From contig NZ_CP009747.1 of assembly GCF_000800255.1 (NCBI RefSeq), positions 2,666,001 to 2,730,000 on the forward strand: 64,000 bases of DNA, in the 5' to 3' direction. Source of the DNA: Pseudomonas parafulva (lineage in GTDB: Bacteria > Pseudomonadota > Gammaproteobacteria > Pseudomonadales > Pseudomonadaceae). Below, in pieces: positions 26,729 through 35,818 of the stretch; position 1 is the first letter of the stretch, and every line of letters begins with the position of its first letter. The translations under genes were made by a program, and so were the position numbers. The notes under the pieces were generated by a model. The model had not been told where the DNA came from. It made no database searches and saw only the letters and a list, made by a program, of their open reading frames with translations.

Positions 26729-26762
26729 GTTTCGCCCTTATTACCGTTGCAACTTGGCCTGG

Positions 26763-27143
26763 TTAGTTATTATCCAGACGCTCCAGTACCAACACCTCAC
26801 CGCCCGGCACAGTGCCGGTGTAGCGGTCTACCTGTTGGCGGCTGAAATGCACTACGGTGCTGCCATCGGCCCCCACCAGGGCCAGCGTATCGGGCGTCAC
26901 CAACCAACTGCCGGGGCGCAGACCCAGCAGGGCCTGGGCGCAGGCCAGGTCGCCGTCCAGGGTGCCTTGCTCGGCCTCCAGGCGCAGGGCGCAGCCCTCG
27001 GCCGGGCGTGGTTGCGGATAAAGCTGCCAGCGCCCGGCCAGTTGCGCCGCGCTGGGGAGTAGCAGGCTGCTCGCCATACCTACCTCGGTCATCGATATCA
27101 GGGCGATCGCGCCTAGCGCGATCATGGGGTTGACTGCTCGCAT
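26763..27143 (-). CDS. inh: Periplasmic alkaline protease inhibitor (Inh/AprI)
   Basis: 126 residues from ATG 27143, preceded by GGAGGTGGACGA. A signal peptide (MIALGAIALISMTEVGMASS region) is followed by an Inh-family lipocalin-like domain: LAGRWQLYPQPRPAEGCALR, a pair of Cys (EGCALR ... DLACAQ), and a C-terminal YTGTVPGGEVLVLERL. It inhibits AprA in the periplasm and protects the producer. It sits between aprA and aprD as in P. fluorescens and Erwinia-type operons. Confidence 0.9.
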   Translation of the reverse strand: MRAVNPMIALGAIALISMTEVGMASSLLLPSAAQLAGRWQLYPQPRPAEGCALRLEAEQGTLDGDLACAQALLGLRPGSWLVTPDTLALVGADGSTVVHFSRQQVDRYTGTVPGGEVLVLERLDNN

Positions 27144-27198
27144 TCGTCCACCTCCGTGGCGAGGGCGACCCGCAGCCTGCACGGGCCGCCCCGTCAGG

Positions 27199-28656
27199 TC
27201 AGACCACGATGTCCGTGGCGACCGCCTGACCCACGGTAGTCACCAGGAAATCAACCTGGCTGTTACCGGTGAAATCGATGGCCAGGCTGCCCAGGTTGGT
27301 GGCCTGGTCATAGCTGAGCACCGCTTCGCCGGCATGGCCGCTGAAGCTGTTGACGAAGGCCAGTGGCAACTTGCTCTGGGCGAAGGCCGGGATGGCCGAC
27401 AGGTCGATCTTGTCCTGACCGCTGGCGAAATCCATGATCCGGTCCGGCGCCTTGGCCGTGGAATCGCTGACTGCGCCATAGACGAAGGTGTCTGCGCCGC
27501 TACCGCCCCAGAGCACGTCCGCCCCGCCGCCGCCGTAGATGATGTCGTTGCCGGCACCGCCCTTGAGCACGTTGGCCACCGCGTTGCCGATCAGCAGGTC
27601 GTTGCCCGAACCGCCAATGGCGTTTTCCACGGTCACGCCCTTGGCGATCGAGACGTTGCCGACCATCCCCCCCACGTCGGAGAACGAGGCCTCGTTGAGG
27701 TTGATCTTCTGGTTCTGGGTGAACCCGGAGAAGTCCAGGGTATCGTTGCCGCCACCGTCCCACACGGTGAACACCAGCTTGGACGAAGCCGAGGTGGCCG
27801 AGTAGAAATCGCGATCGGCCGTGGAGTTGAACCCGTACACGGTGTCGCCCGAGCGGGTGGCGTAGTTGGCGCCGTAGAGCTTCTGGATCGCCGCGATATC
27901 GTCGATCAAAGGCGCCGAGGCATAGTACTGGCCACCGCCTTTGACGAAGTTCTGCGCGGTGTTGCTCTCGCTCCAGTAGCTCATCACGCTGTAGCCGCGG
28001 GTGTCCTGGGCGTACGAAGCGTCACGGTAGCTCGGGTTGCCCTGGCCGGCGTTGTAGTCGCCGGGATGGGACAGGCCCAGGGTGTGGCCGATCTCGTGGG
28101 TCAAGGTCTGGCGACCGTAGTTGCCCGTGTCCGGGCTGATGTTGACCTGGTAGCCGTTGTTGACCAGGTACCACGACTCACCCTTGTGCGACCCGGCGCC
28201 ATCGAACGGCAGGTAGGCGAAGGCCGCGCCGCCGTCGTTGGCGCTGTAGTTGCCGAAGGTCATGTGACCGTCGCCACCTGAGGCCGACTCGGTGAAGGTG
28301 ACCTTGGCCACGTCCGCCCAGGACTGCATGGCGAGCTTGGCCTGAGCCTTCTGCTGGGTGTTGAACTGACTGAAGGTGCCCAGGCCGCGGCTGACGAAGT
28401 CAGACGGCGCTTTGCTCAGGAAGGTGTAGGTGAGGCTGATGGTGCCGTCCTTGTTCAGGTCCTTCCAGGACGCGCCGTCACGCAGCAGCTGGGTCGCTGC
28501 CTGGTCGACGGTGAACGACGGTTTGCCATTGATCTTCGCACCACCGCGATCGTACTGGTGGGCGAAGCCGTTGATCAGCCCGAAAGCGGAACTGGGACCA
28601 TTGGGCTGCAGCGCCGAGGCGGCAGCGTACAGGGCCTTAGCATTGACATTCGACAT
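27199..28656 (-). CDS. aprA: AprA, extracellular serralysin-type zinc metalloprotease
   Basis: 485 residues. The catalytic domain has [12 protein letters not shown] (about residue 187), giving HExxHxxGxxH with three zinc His, and the Met-turn SVMSYW. Four RTX calcium repeats ([41 protein letters not shown], about 340-395) precede a serralysin C-terminal domain that ends in the uncleaved type I secretion signal ...DIVV. There is no Sec signal peptide, as expected. It heads the apr operon. Its RBS overlaps an RsmA-like site (28663-28674). Confidence 0.97.
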   Translation of the reverse strand: MSNVNAKALYAAASALQPNGPSSAFGLINGFAHQYDRGGAKINGKPSFTVDQAATQLLRDGASWKDLNKDGTISLTYTFLSKAPSDFVSRGLGTFSQFNTQQKAQAKLAMQSWADVAKVTFTESASGGDGHMTFGNYSANDGGAAFAYLPFDGAGSHKGESWYLVNNGYQVNISPDTGNYGRQTLTHEIGHTLGLSHPGDYNAGQGNPSYRDASYAQDTRGYSVMSYWSESNTAQNFVKGGGQYYASAPLIDDIAAIQKLYGANYATRSGDTVYGFNSTADRDFYSATSASSKLVFTVWDGGGNDTLDFSGFTQNQKINLNEASFSDVGGMVGNVSIAKGVTVENAIGGSGNDLLIGNAVANVLKGGAGNDIIYGGGGADVLWGGSGADTFVYGAVSDSTAKAPDRIMDFASGQDKIDLSAIPAFAQSKLPLAFVNSFSGHAGEAVLSYDQATNLGSLAIDFTGNSQVDFLVTTVGQAVATDIVV

Positions 28657-28662
28657 GCAGAC

Positions 28663-28674
28663 ACTTCCTTGTTT
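28663..28674 (-). promoter_or_regulatory. RsmA/CsrA-like binding site over the aprA Shine-Dalgarno
   Basis: On the minus strand the leader reads AAACAAGGAAGT just before the ATG. Compared with the CsrA/RsmA consensus RUACARGGAUGU this is 10 of 12, with the central ACAAGGA intact and forming the RBS. Gac/Rsm control of aprA translation is known in other pseudomonads. Confidence 0.65.
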
Positions 28675-28889
28675 GCGGAAATGATTGAAGTTCGACAGGA
28701 ACGCTCAAGCATTGGCGAGAGCATCCTGTCACTCGCCCTTATGAGGCGTAAAAAAACTGACACACCCTGAAACTTACTGTCCAGTCTTTTTTTGGCGTGC
28801 GTTATACGAAATGCCAACCACGTCGAAGTTCTGGGTTATTTGCGCAAACAGTCGCGAATTATTAGGGCAGCGCAGAACGGCTTATTCAA

Positions 28890-28911
28890 ATAATGACTGG
28901 CCGTTCATTAT
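28890..28911. promoter_or_regulatory. ATAATGA-N8-TCATTAT dyad upstream of the TonB receptor (Fur-like half-sites)
   Basis: The 7-bp arms are exactly those of the Fur box (ATAATGA-TAA-TCATTAT) but are separated by 8 rather than 3 bases. It lies about 220 bp upstream of the receptor ATG. It could be a variant iron-regulator site, a site for another dimer, or chance in AT-rich DNA. Confidence 0.4.
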
Positions 28912-29129
28912 GCGCGCCGGGGAAGTTTTATTATGAAAAAGCGACATGAATTACAACGCGTGTGGCGCATCGGTAAAACAGCGCTATCGCTATTCGTTTG
29001 AATTCAAAGACGCGCGCTGTCCGTCGCCGGCTCCGACCGCTTCAGGCTCGGCCACCCGACATCGAGCCGCCCTGTTACCATGTCGCCCTTTTTGCCCTCC
29101 CCGCCCTGCCCGCTTCCAAGGAGCCTCGC

Positions 29130-31262
29130 ATGACCCCGCTTCGTTCTCGTCTGCCCTTCGGCCTGCTGGGCCTGGGGGTTGCGCTGCACGCCTGCCCTGG
29201 CCATGGCGCAGAACCGGTCAACCTGGCACCGGTGCAGATCAGCGAACGGGCGACGGACGCCGGCTACCAGGCCGATCAAGCGCAGGTTGGCGGCTGGCAA
29301 GCGGCCCCACTGCTCGACACCCCCGCCTCGGTCAGCGTGTTCAGCCGCCAACTGCTCGACGATCGCCAAGTACGTCTGCTCAGCCAAGTGCTGCAAAGCG
29401 ATGCCTCGGTCGGCGAGAGCTATGCGCCCATCGGCTACTACGAGAACTTCAACGTGCGCGGCTTCAGCCTCGACGCGGCCAACAGCTACCGAATCAACGG
29501 CCAGGCCATCGCCGGCGAGCAGAACGTGGCGCTGGAGAACAAGCAGCAGGTCGAACTGCTCAAGGGTCTGTCGGGGCTGCAGAGCGGCGTCTCCGAACCC
29601 GGCGGTCTGATCAACTACGTCACCAAGCGCGCCGAGGACGTACGCAGCGTCACCGTCTCGACCAACGACCAAGGCGAGCGCTACCTGGCTACCGACCTGG
29701 GCGGCTGGTTCGGCGAGCAGAAGCAGTTCGGACTGCGCGCCAACCTGGCCCATGAAGACCTGCGCAGCTACGTCGACCACGCCGACGGCAGGCGCGACTT
29801 CGCCTCGTTGGCCTTCGACTGGCAGATCAACGCCAATGCCACGCTGCAGCTGGATGCTGAATACCAGCACCGTGAACAGCGCTCGGTACCGGGTTACCAG
29901 TTGCTGGGGGGTAGCGAGGTGCCGCACGGCGTCAACCCGCGTGATCGCCTGGCCTATCAATCGTGGGCAAGGCCGGTGCAGAACGATTCGCTGAACCTGG
30001 GCGGTCGCTTCGAATACCGCTTCAGCGACACTTGGAGCGGTGCGTTGAGCGCGTCGCGCAGCCAGGTGGTGATCGACGACTACAGCGCCTTCGCCTGGGG
30101 CTCGGACGCTGGCGCCGTGTTCGCCCGCAACGGTGATTACGGTATCTACGACTACCGCAGCCCCGACGACACCCGGCGTGTGGACGCCCTGCAGGCCACC
30201 CTCGATGGACGCTTCCAGGCCCTGGGCCTCGACCACGAGCTGACCCTGGGCAGCAGCGCCCAGCGGCGCACCGTGGATCAGCGCCCTTACTACAACGAGT
30301 GGCTGGGCACCGGCAACATCGATACCGACGCCCCCGCCCTCGCCCCGTCGGACAAGCCGGTGGGTCACAGCGAACGCCGCCTGGACAGCCGCCAGTACGC
30401 CCTGTTCTTCAGCGACCGCATCCGCTTCGATGAACACTGGCAAACGGTGCTCGGCGCGCGCGAAGTGCGCCTGGACGAGAAGACCTGGGACGAGACCGGG
30501 ACGCCTGGCCGCCACACCCGGCAGTACCAGTTGTTGCCCAACGTCGCGCTGATCTACAAACCGCAGGCCGACACCACCCTCTACGCCAGCTGGTCCAAGG
30601 GCCTGTCAGCCGGCGGCACCGCGCCTTGGTTCGCCAGCAACGCCGCCGAGATCCTCGCGCCGACCCTGTCACGCCAGTTGGAGGTGGGTATCAAGCGTGA
30701 CTGGCAGGGCGTGAGCCTGAGCGCAGCGCTGTTCCAGATCCGTCAGGCCTACCAGTACGCCAAGCCTGGAGACGGCGCCGCGCCGCTCTACGTGCAGCAG
30801 GGGCAGCAAAAGAACACCGGCCTGGAGCTGGGGGCCAGCGGTTGGGCCACCGCCAACCTGCAACTGCATGCCAGTGCGGCGGCCATCCGGGCGCGGGTGA
30901 ACGACACGGGCACCGACGCCTACGAGGGTCACCAGGCGATCAACGTGCCACGCCTTCGCGCTGCGTTGCAGGCCGAATACAGCTTGCCGCTGCCCGGCTT
31001 GGCGCTGCTCGGCGGCGCTCGCTACAGCGCCAGCAAGTACGCCAGTCAGGCGGGTAACGTGGCCGTGGGCGGCTACACCGTATTCGATGTGGGTAGCCGT
31101 TATCGCACCCGTATCGGCGACTACGACACGGTCGTGCGCTTGAGCGTCGATAACCTGTTCGACAAACGCTACTGGCGCGACGTCGGCGATTACCTGGGCG
31201 ACGACTACCTGTTCCAAGGCGCGCCGCGTACCGCCAGGCTGTCGGCGTCGGTCAGCTTCTAG
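29130..31262 (+). CDS. TonB-dependent siderophore receptor
   Basis: 710 residues, ATG 29130 with AAGGAG upstream. It has a signal peptide (to about GHGA/EPV) and an early TonB-box-like segment. The plug domain (about 55-165) has DTPASVSVFSRQLLDDRQVR and NFNVRGFSLDAANSYRING. A beta barrel follows and ends in the terminal Phe (RTARLSASVSF). The closest visible relatives are FhuA/FpvA-type ferric-siderophore receptors without an N-terminal signalling domain. No sigma/anti-sigma pair is adjacent, and the ligand is unknown. The stop codon overlaps that of the convergent GGDEF gene (CTAG). Confidence 0.9.
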   Translation: MTPLRSRLPFGLLGLGVALHACPGHGAEPVNLAPVQISERATDAGYQADQAQVGGWQAAPLLDTPASVSVFSRQLLDDRQVRLLSQVLQSDASVGESYAPIGYYENFNVRGFSLDAANSYRINGQAIAGEQNVALENKQQVELLKGLSGLQSGVSEPGGLINYVTKRAEDVRSVTVSTNDQGERYLATDLGGWFGEQKQFGLRANLAHEDLRSYVDHADGRRDFASLAFDWQINANATLQLDAEYQHREQRSVPGYQLLGGSEVPHGVNPRDRLAYQSWARPVQNDSLNLGGRFEYRFSDTWSGALSASRSQVVIDDYSAFAWGSDAGAVFARNGDYGIYDYRSPDDTRRVDALQATLDGRFQALGLDHELTLGSSAQRRTVDQRPYYNEWLGTGNIDTDAPALAPSDKPVGHSERRLDSRQYALFFSDRIRFDEHWQTVLGAREVRLDEKTWDETGTPGRHTRQYQLLPNVALIYKPQADTTLYASWSKGLSAGGTAPWFASNAAEILAPTLSRQLEVGIKRDWQGVSLSAALFQIRQAYQYAKPGDGAAPLYVQQGQQKNTGLELGASGWATANLQLHASAAAIRARVNDTGTDAYEGHQAINVPRLRAALQAEYSLPLPGLALLGGARYSASKYASQAGNVAVGGYTVFDVGSRYRTRIGDYDTVVRLSVDNLFDKRYWRDVGDYLGDDYLFQGAPRTARLSASVSF

Positions 31263-32698
31263 GGCGCTTGCGGACGCGGACAGCTCCCCCAAGCGCTGTC
31301 CTGCGCGGGCGCTTCGAACTCGTCGGCGAACACATAGCGGTCCTTGCCCAGGTGCTTGGCGTGGTACATCGCGGCATCCGCCGCCCTGAGCAGGCTGTCG
31401 CTGTCGGTGTCGCTGGCGTCTTCGCAGAGGATCACGCCGACGCTGGCGCGCACTTGAGCGCTGCCACCTTCCAAGGCAATCGGCTCGCGCACGGCAGCGA
31501 TCACCCGATCGAGGATCATGCGGCATTCAGGGCGTCCGGACAGGTCCTCCATGATCAGCACGAACTCATCGCCCCCCAGCCGCGCCAACGTGTCGGAACC
31601 GCGCACCTTGCCCAGCAAACGCTGGGCAACCGTGATCAGCACCTGATCACCCTGAGCGTGGCCGAAACGGTCATTGACGCCCTTGAAGCCGTCCAGGTCC
31701 AGCAGCGCCAGGGCGAAGCGCTTGCCTTGCCGATGGCTGCGCTGCTCGGCCTGCTCCAGGCGCCGTAGCATCAGCCTTCGGTTGGCCAGCCCGGTGAGTG
31801 GATCGATCAGCGCCTGGCGCAGCAGTTCGGCGCGGCGCTGGCGCAGGCTCAGCAAAGCATGCATCAGCCAGGCGACCGAGCCGCTGCCCAGCAGGATCAG
31901 CCCGAACTCGAAGTACTGCCGGGCATCTGCGGCCGTGGCGTGCAGCGGCGCCACACACAGGTTCCATACCGTGGTACCGATCCTGACATCGCGACACAGC
32001 CCGTCGACCAGATCACCTGGCGAGCGCAGCAGCACGCGACGCTCGCCGGTCTCGGCATCCAGGCCCGACAGCGCGTAGGCATAACCTTGAGCCTCGATGG
32101 CTGGCAGGTTGGCATCTTCCAGGGCTTCGGGCAGCACCAGGGTGACCACCGTGTACCCCCAAAAGCGTGGTGTTCCGCTTGAATCCGGCAGAAACACCGG
32201 GAGCATGCCAATGGCGCCCAACGGTCCCTGGATCAGGGTGAAGGGACCGGTGAACTGAAGACGCGGCGCCGCAGGGTCCAGCGCAGCCAGTACCTGCTTG
32301 CGGTCATAGAACTCCAGCAGATCGTGATCGCGCACGATCAGGTTGCGGTCCAGCGGCTCGATCTGGCGGATGATGCCCTCGGGGGCCAGTGAGAACGCGT
32401 AGGCGCCCTTGTACAGCGGCAGCAGAAAATGCGCGAGGGCGGGGAAATCCGGCACCTGGCCGTGACCCTGATAGACCATCACCGCCAGCGTGCGATTGGC
32501 GGTCAGCGCCCGCTCGAGCACTTTTTCCACCGCCACCGCGAAGGTGGTCGCCACCTCGCCAGTACGCACCTGTTCGAGGCGTCGAGCGTCCTCGTCAAAA
32601 CGCTGCAACAGAATCCAGCCGAGCAGGAAGAAGCCGGTGAAGGCCAGGAGCGGCAGACTCCAGCGCAACCAGCGTCCGGCTCGAACGAAGCTCATCAT
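31259..32698 (-). CDS. Membrane-bound diguanylate cyclase (GGDEF)
   Basis: About 479 residues from ATG 32698 (or 32695). A first TM helix (LLAFTGFFLLGWILL) leads to a periplasmic CHASE-like sensor region (about 40-260). A second TM (FGLILLGSGSVAWLMHALLS) leads to a GGDEF domain (about 300-465). The active-site motif is intact (RLGGDEFVLIME), and the product-inhibition I-site RGSD lies five residues upstream. It should make c-di-GMP in response to an unknown periplasmic signal. Confidence 0.9.
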   Translation of the reverse strand: MMSFVRAGRWLRWSLPLLAFTGFFLLGWILLQRFDEDARRLEQVRTGEVATTFAVAVEKVLERALTANRTLAVMVYQGHGQVPDFPALAHFLLPLYKGAYAFSLAPEGIIRQIEPLDRNLIVRDHDLLEFYDRKQVLAALDPAAPRLQFTGPFTLIQGPLGAIGMLPVFLPDSSGTPRFWGYTVVTLVLPEALEDANLPAIEAQGYAYALSGLDAETGERRVLLRSPGDLVDGLCRDVRIGTTVWNLCVAPLHATAADARQYFEFGLILLGSGSVAWLMHALLSLRQRRAELLRQALIDPLTGLANRRLMLRRLEQAEQRSHRQGKRFALALLDLDGFKGVNDRFGHAQGDQVLITVAQRLLGKVRGSDTLARLGGDEFVLIMEDLSGRPECRMILDRVIAAVREPIALEGGSAQVRASVGVILCEDASDTDSDSLLRAADAAMYHAKHLGKDRYVFADEFEAPAQDSAWGSCPRPQAP

Positions 32699-32885
32699 GA
32701 GGCAATCCACTCGCGACCCAGGGCTGCGACCGATTCTGTCGGAAAACAACGCTATTTCAAAAGACAGTCTGGCAGATTGATGCATCTTCGGCGGGTCGAT
32801 CACCTGTCGCAGCGGCAGATAAGCACGCGCCGGCATGGCTGCCTGACCAACGGTAGATTGACGGATGTCTGAACATTTGCTGTAT

Positions 32886-32899
32886 TGAAACCGGTTTCA
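32886..32899. promoter_or_regulatory. PtxS operator upstream of ptxS
   Basis: TGAAACCGGTTTCA, the exact 14-bp palindrome known for P. putida PtxS, 31 bp upstream of the ptxS start codon. This implies autorepression, relieved by 2-ketogluconate. Confidence 0.95.
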
Positions 32900-32930
32900 T
32901 TCGCCCATTACAACGCCAACAAGGCTCGCA

Positions 32931-33953
32931 ATGACCACACAATCTTCATTGACCCGCCCCCGGGTCACCATCAGCGAAGTGGCGAAAGCCGCCGGTGTGT
33001 CCAAAGCCACCGTGTCGCGCTACATCGGCGGCGACCGCCAGTTGCTGGCCGAAGCCACTGCCCAACGCCTGGAAGCCGTGATCCAGCATTTGGGCTACCG
33101 CCCCAACCAGATGGCCCGTGGCCTGAAGCGCGGACAGACGCGGCTGATCGGCATGCTGGTCGCAGACATTCTCAACCCCTATTCCGTCGCGGTGATCCAT
33201 GGCGTGGAAACGGCCTGCCGCCAGCACGGCTACAGCCTGGTGTTGTGCAACACCAACCGTGACGATGAGCAGGAACGTCACCACCTGCAAGCGTTGCAGT
33301 CGTACAACGTCGAAGGCCTGATCGTGAATACCCTCGGTCATCAGCCCGGCGAATTGCTCGACCTGCACCGTCGCCTGCCCATGGTGCTGGTGGATCGCCA
33401 ACTGGCGGATCTGCAGGTCGACCTGGTCGGGCTGGACAACACCGATGCCGTCGAGCAGGCCCTGGACCACCTCCAGACCCAGGGCTACCGCGACATCGTT
33501 GCCATTGGCGAGCCGCTGGACGGCACCAGTTCGCGTCATGAGCGTGTGCAGGCCTTTACCGCCTCCGTGCAACGACGGGCCAGCGTGCGCGGGCGGGTGC
33601 TGAGCCTCGATGCCCATCTGCCGCAGACACTCGAGCAGTGTCTGGCCAACGACGATCACGGTCCCCAGGCCCTGCTCACCTTCAATGGTGTCGCTACGCT
33701 GACTGTGACCCGCGCCCTTCACGCTATTGGGCGGGGACTGGGCAACGACTTGGGCCTGATCGCCATCGACGAACTGGACTGGTGCTCGCTGGTCGGTCCC
33801 GGCATCACTGCCTTGGCCCAGCCCACCGAACGCATCGGCGCTGCCGCGTTCGAGTGCCTGCTCGAACGCCTGCGCGGCAGTGAAGCCCAGCCTCGGCGTC
33901 TGGATTTCAAAGCGCAGTTGATCGTGCGCGGCTCCACATCCCTCCCCACGTAA
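32931..33953 (+). CDS. ptxS: PtxS, LacI-family repressor of 2-ketogluconate metabolism
   Basis: 340 residues. The LacI HTH (about 12-60) reads TISEVAKAAGVSKATVSRYI, and a periplasmic-binding-protein-like effector domain covers about 70-335. PtxS binds the 14-bp palindrome and releases it on binding 2-ketogluconate. Identical operators occur in front of ptxS and in front of kguE, 1112 bp apart, suitable for looping. It heads the ptxS-kguEKTD cluster. Confidence 0.95.
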   Translation: MTTQSSLTRPRVTISEVAKAAGVSKATVSRYIGGDRQLLAEATAQRLEAVIQHLGYRPNQMARGLKRGQTRLIGMLVADILNPYSVAVIHGVETACRQHGYSLVLCNTNRDDEQERHHLQALQSYNVEGLIVNTLGHQPGELLDLHRRLPMVLVDRQLADLQVDLVGLDNTDAVEQALDHLQTQGYRDIVAIGEPLDGTSSRHERVQAFTASVQRRASVRGRVLSLDAHLPQTLEQCLANDDHGPQALLTFNGVATLTVTRALHAIGRGLGNDLGLIAIDELDWCSLVGPGITALAQPTERIGAAAFECLLERLRGSEAQPRRLDFKAQLIVRGSTSLPT

Positions 33954-33997
33954 CGAGGTTGCGACGACAGCGCGCAGCACACCGCTGCGACTCAAAA

Positions 33998-34011
33998 TGA
34001 AACCGGTTTCA
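33998..34011. promoter_or_regulatory. PtxS operator upstream of kguE
   Basis: A second exact copy of TGAAACCGGTTTCA, 25 bp upstream of the kguE ATG. It controls the kguEKTD operon. Confidence 0.95.
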
Positions 34012-34036
34012 TTCGAAGCAGACGAGGACAATAACA

Positions 34037-34815
34037 ATGCAGCCCAATCCTGTTTCCATCAGCCTCTCCAGCTACGGCGCCGACCAGGTCCGCGAGCGTG
34101 GCCAGATCGCTTTTCTCGAAGTACTGGCCAATGCCGGGGTCGACCGCGTCGAACTGCGCGAAGAGTTGTTCACCGAGCCGCCTGATACCGCCCGGCTCAA
34201 GGCAGCGGTCGCCAGCCGCGGTCTGGAATGCCTGTACTCCGCGCCCCTCGAGCTGTGGACGCGGCAAGGCCGGCCGGACCCGCAGTTGCCGCAGGCACTG
34301 GCCACAGCCCGGGCGCTGGGCGCGGTCGCGCTGAAGGTGTCGCTCGGTCATTTCCGCGCCGAATGCGACCTGGCCGACCTCGGGCCCTGGCTCAAGCCCG
34401 GCGATCCGCTGTTGCTGGTCGAGAACGACCAGACCGCGTACGGCGGTCGGCTCGAGGCGCTGCTGAGCTTCTTCCAACGCGCACAGCAGGCCGCACTGCC
34501 GGTGGGCATGACATTCGACATCGGCAACTGGCACTGGCAAGGCGAATCGCCCGGACATGCGGCGCGTCATCTGGGGGCTGGGTGCGCTACGTGCACTGCA
34601 AGGCGGTGGCGCGCAACCCCGATGGCCGCTTGGTCGCCGTACCGCCGGAGCCGAGCGAGCTGGCGAACTGGCAGCGCTTGTTCACCTGTTTCCCGCCAGG
34701 GGTGCCCCGGGCCGTGGAGTATCCCTTGGTCGGTGCCGACCTCACCGCCGTGACCCATCTGCACGCCTGCGCACTGGCCCGGCTCGGCACTCACCCGGAG
34801 GTGAGCCATGCCTGA
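34037..34815 (+). pseudogene. kguE: kguE with a single-base deletion (frameshift)
   Basis: Frame 1 from ATG 34037 (GAGGA upstream) encodes a xylose-isomerase-like TIM-barrel protein up to [12 protein letters not shown]. At the G run 34573-34577 the frame shifts, and a non-family tail runs to a stop at 34753. In the +1-shifted frame the protein resumes as [19 protein letters not shown] and ends [10 protein letters not shown] at 34815. The span is 779 nt, one base short of 260 codons. KguE is the putative sugar isomerase/epimerase of 2-ketogluconate clusters, with exact chemistry unsettled. The last 8 nt overlap kguK. Confidence 0.9.
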
Positions 34816-35758
34816 GCATGACGTGCTGTGTTTCGGCGAAACCATGGCCATGTTCGTGGCCCAGCAACCGGGCGATCTTGACCAGGTGGAGACCTTCAGC
34901 CGGCGTATCGCCGGCGCCGACAGCAATGTCGCGATCGGTCTGGCACGGCTGGGTCTGCGGGTGCGCTGGCTGAGCCGCGTGGGCAACGATGCGCTGGGCC
35001 GCTTCGTCCTCGCCAGCCTGCGCCGCGAGGGCCTGGATTGCAGCCAGGTGGCGGTCGATCCGCGTCATCCCACCGGTTTTCAGCTCAAGGCCCGTTGTGA
35101 TGACGGCAGCGACCCGGCGGTCGAGTACTTCCGCGCGGGTTCGGCGGCAAGCAGGTTGACGGTCGACGATCTGGACGTCGCCTCGACGCAGGCGCGCCAT
35201 CTGCACGCTACCGGCATCGTTCCGGCCCTGTCCGTCCCTTGTCGGCAGCTGTCACATCGCTTGATCGAGTGCATGCGGGCGGCGGGCGCGAGCATTTCCT
35301 TCGATCCCAACCTGCGCCCGTCCCTGTGGCCGGACCGCCAGACCATGGTGCGCGAGATCAACGCCCTGGCGATCAAGGCGCATTGGGTGCTGCCGGGCCT
35401 GGAGGAAGGTCGCGTACTGACCGGCTGGAGCACGCCAGCCGACATTGCCGCGTTCTACCTCGACCAGGGTGTCCAGCGCGTCGCGATCAAGCTCGGTGCC
35501 GACGGGGCCTATTACCGCGACGCCGCCAGCCAGGGCCTGGTCGCCCCGGTGCCGGTAGCCAAGGTGATCGATACCGTCGGTGCCGGCGATGCCTTCGCCG
35601 TCGGCGTGATCAGTGCCCTGCTGGACGGCCTGCCATTGGCACTGGCGGTGGCCCGTGGCAACTGGTGTGGCAGCCGCGCCGTACAAAGCCTGGGCGACAT
35701 GGAGGGCCTGCCGCGGCGCGAAGAACTGGCCGCCTATGAGTTGCGCGCCAGCGCCTGA
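34808..35758 (+). CDS. kguK: 2-ketogluconate kinase
   Basis: 316 residues, PfkB/ribokinase family. It has an N-terminal [20 protein letters not shown] and, near the C-terminus, the catalytic signature [13 protein letters not shown]. It phosphorylates 2-ketogluconate to 2-keto-6-phosphogluconate in the cytoplasm. The ATG lies inside the end of kguE (8-nt overlap), so translation is normally coupled. The kguE frameshift leaves ribosomes terminating 55 bp earlier, which could lower coupling. Confidence 0.94.
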   Translation: MPEHDVLCFGETMAMFVAQQPGDLDQVETFSRRIAGADSNVAIGLARLGLRVRWLSRVGNDALGRFVLASLRREGLDCSQVAVDPRHPTGFQLKARCDDGSDPAVEYFRAGSAASRLTVDDLDVASTQARHLHATGIVPALSVPCRQLSHRLIECMRAAGASISFDPNLRPSLWPDRQTMVREINALAIKAHWVLPGLEEGRVLTGWSTPADIAAFYLDQGVQRVAIKLGADGAYYRDAASQGLVAPVPVAKVIDTVGAGDAFAVGVISALLDGLPLALAVARGNWCGSRAVQSLGDMEGLPRREELAAYELRASA

Positions 35759-35818
35759 TGAACATCGCCGGTGCGCCGGCCCTGCTGAGACAACAACAAT
35801 TCGCTCAGGAGTTTTTTC

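Larger units (their letters stand above)
28657..29129. other. aprA / TonB-receptor divergent intergenic region
   Basis: A 473-bp AT-rich gap holding both promoters. It contains the aprA leader, an A7/T7 interrupted inverted repeat (about 28750-28795) and the ATAATGA/TCATTAT dyad at 28890-28911. No credible ORF is seen. Confidence 0.6.

Noticed and set aside
22361..28656. apr operon as a recently acquired genomic island
   Set aside because: No integrase, tRNA junction, direct repeats or clear base-composition change at its borders; only the presence/absence argument remains.
28750..28795. A7/T7 interrupted inverted repeat upstream of aprA
   Set aside because: Arms are mostly homopolymer with a long loop; weak evidence for a specific site.
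29130..31262. TonB receptor as a FecA-type signalling receptor
   Set aside because: No N-terminal secretin/TonB signalling domain and no adjacent sigma/anti-sigma genes.
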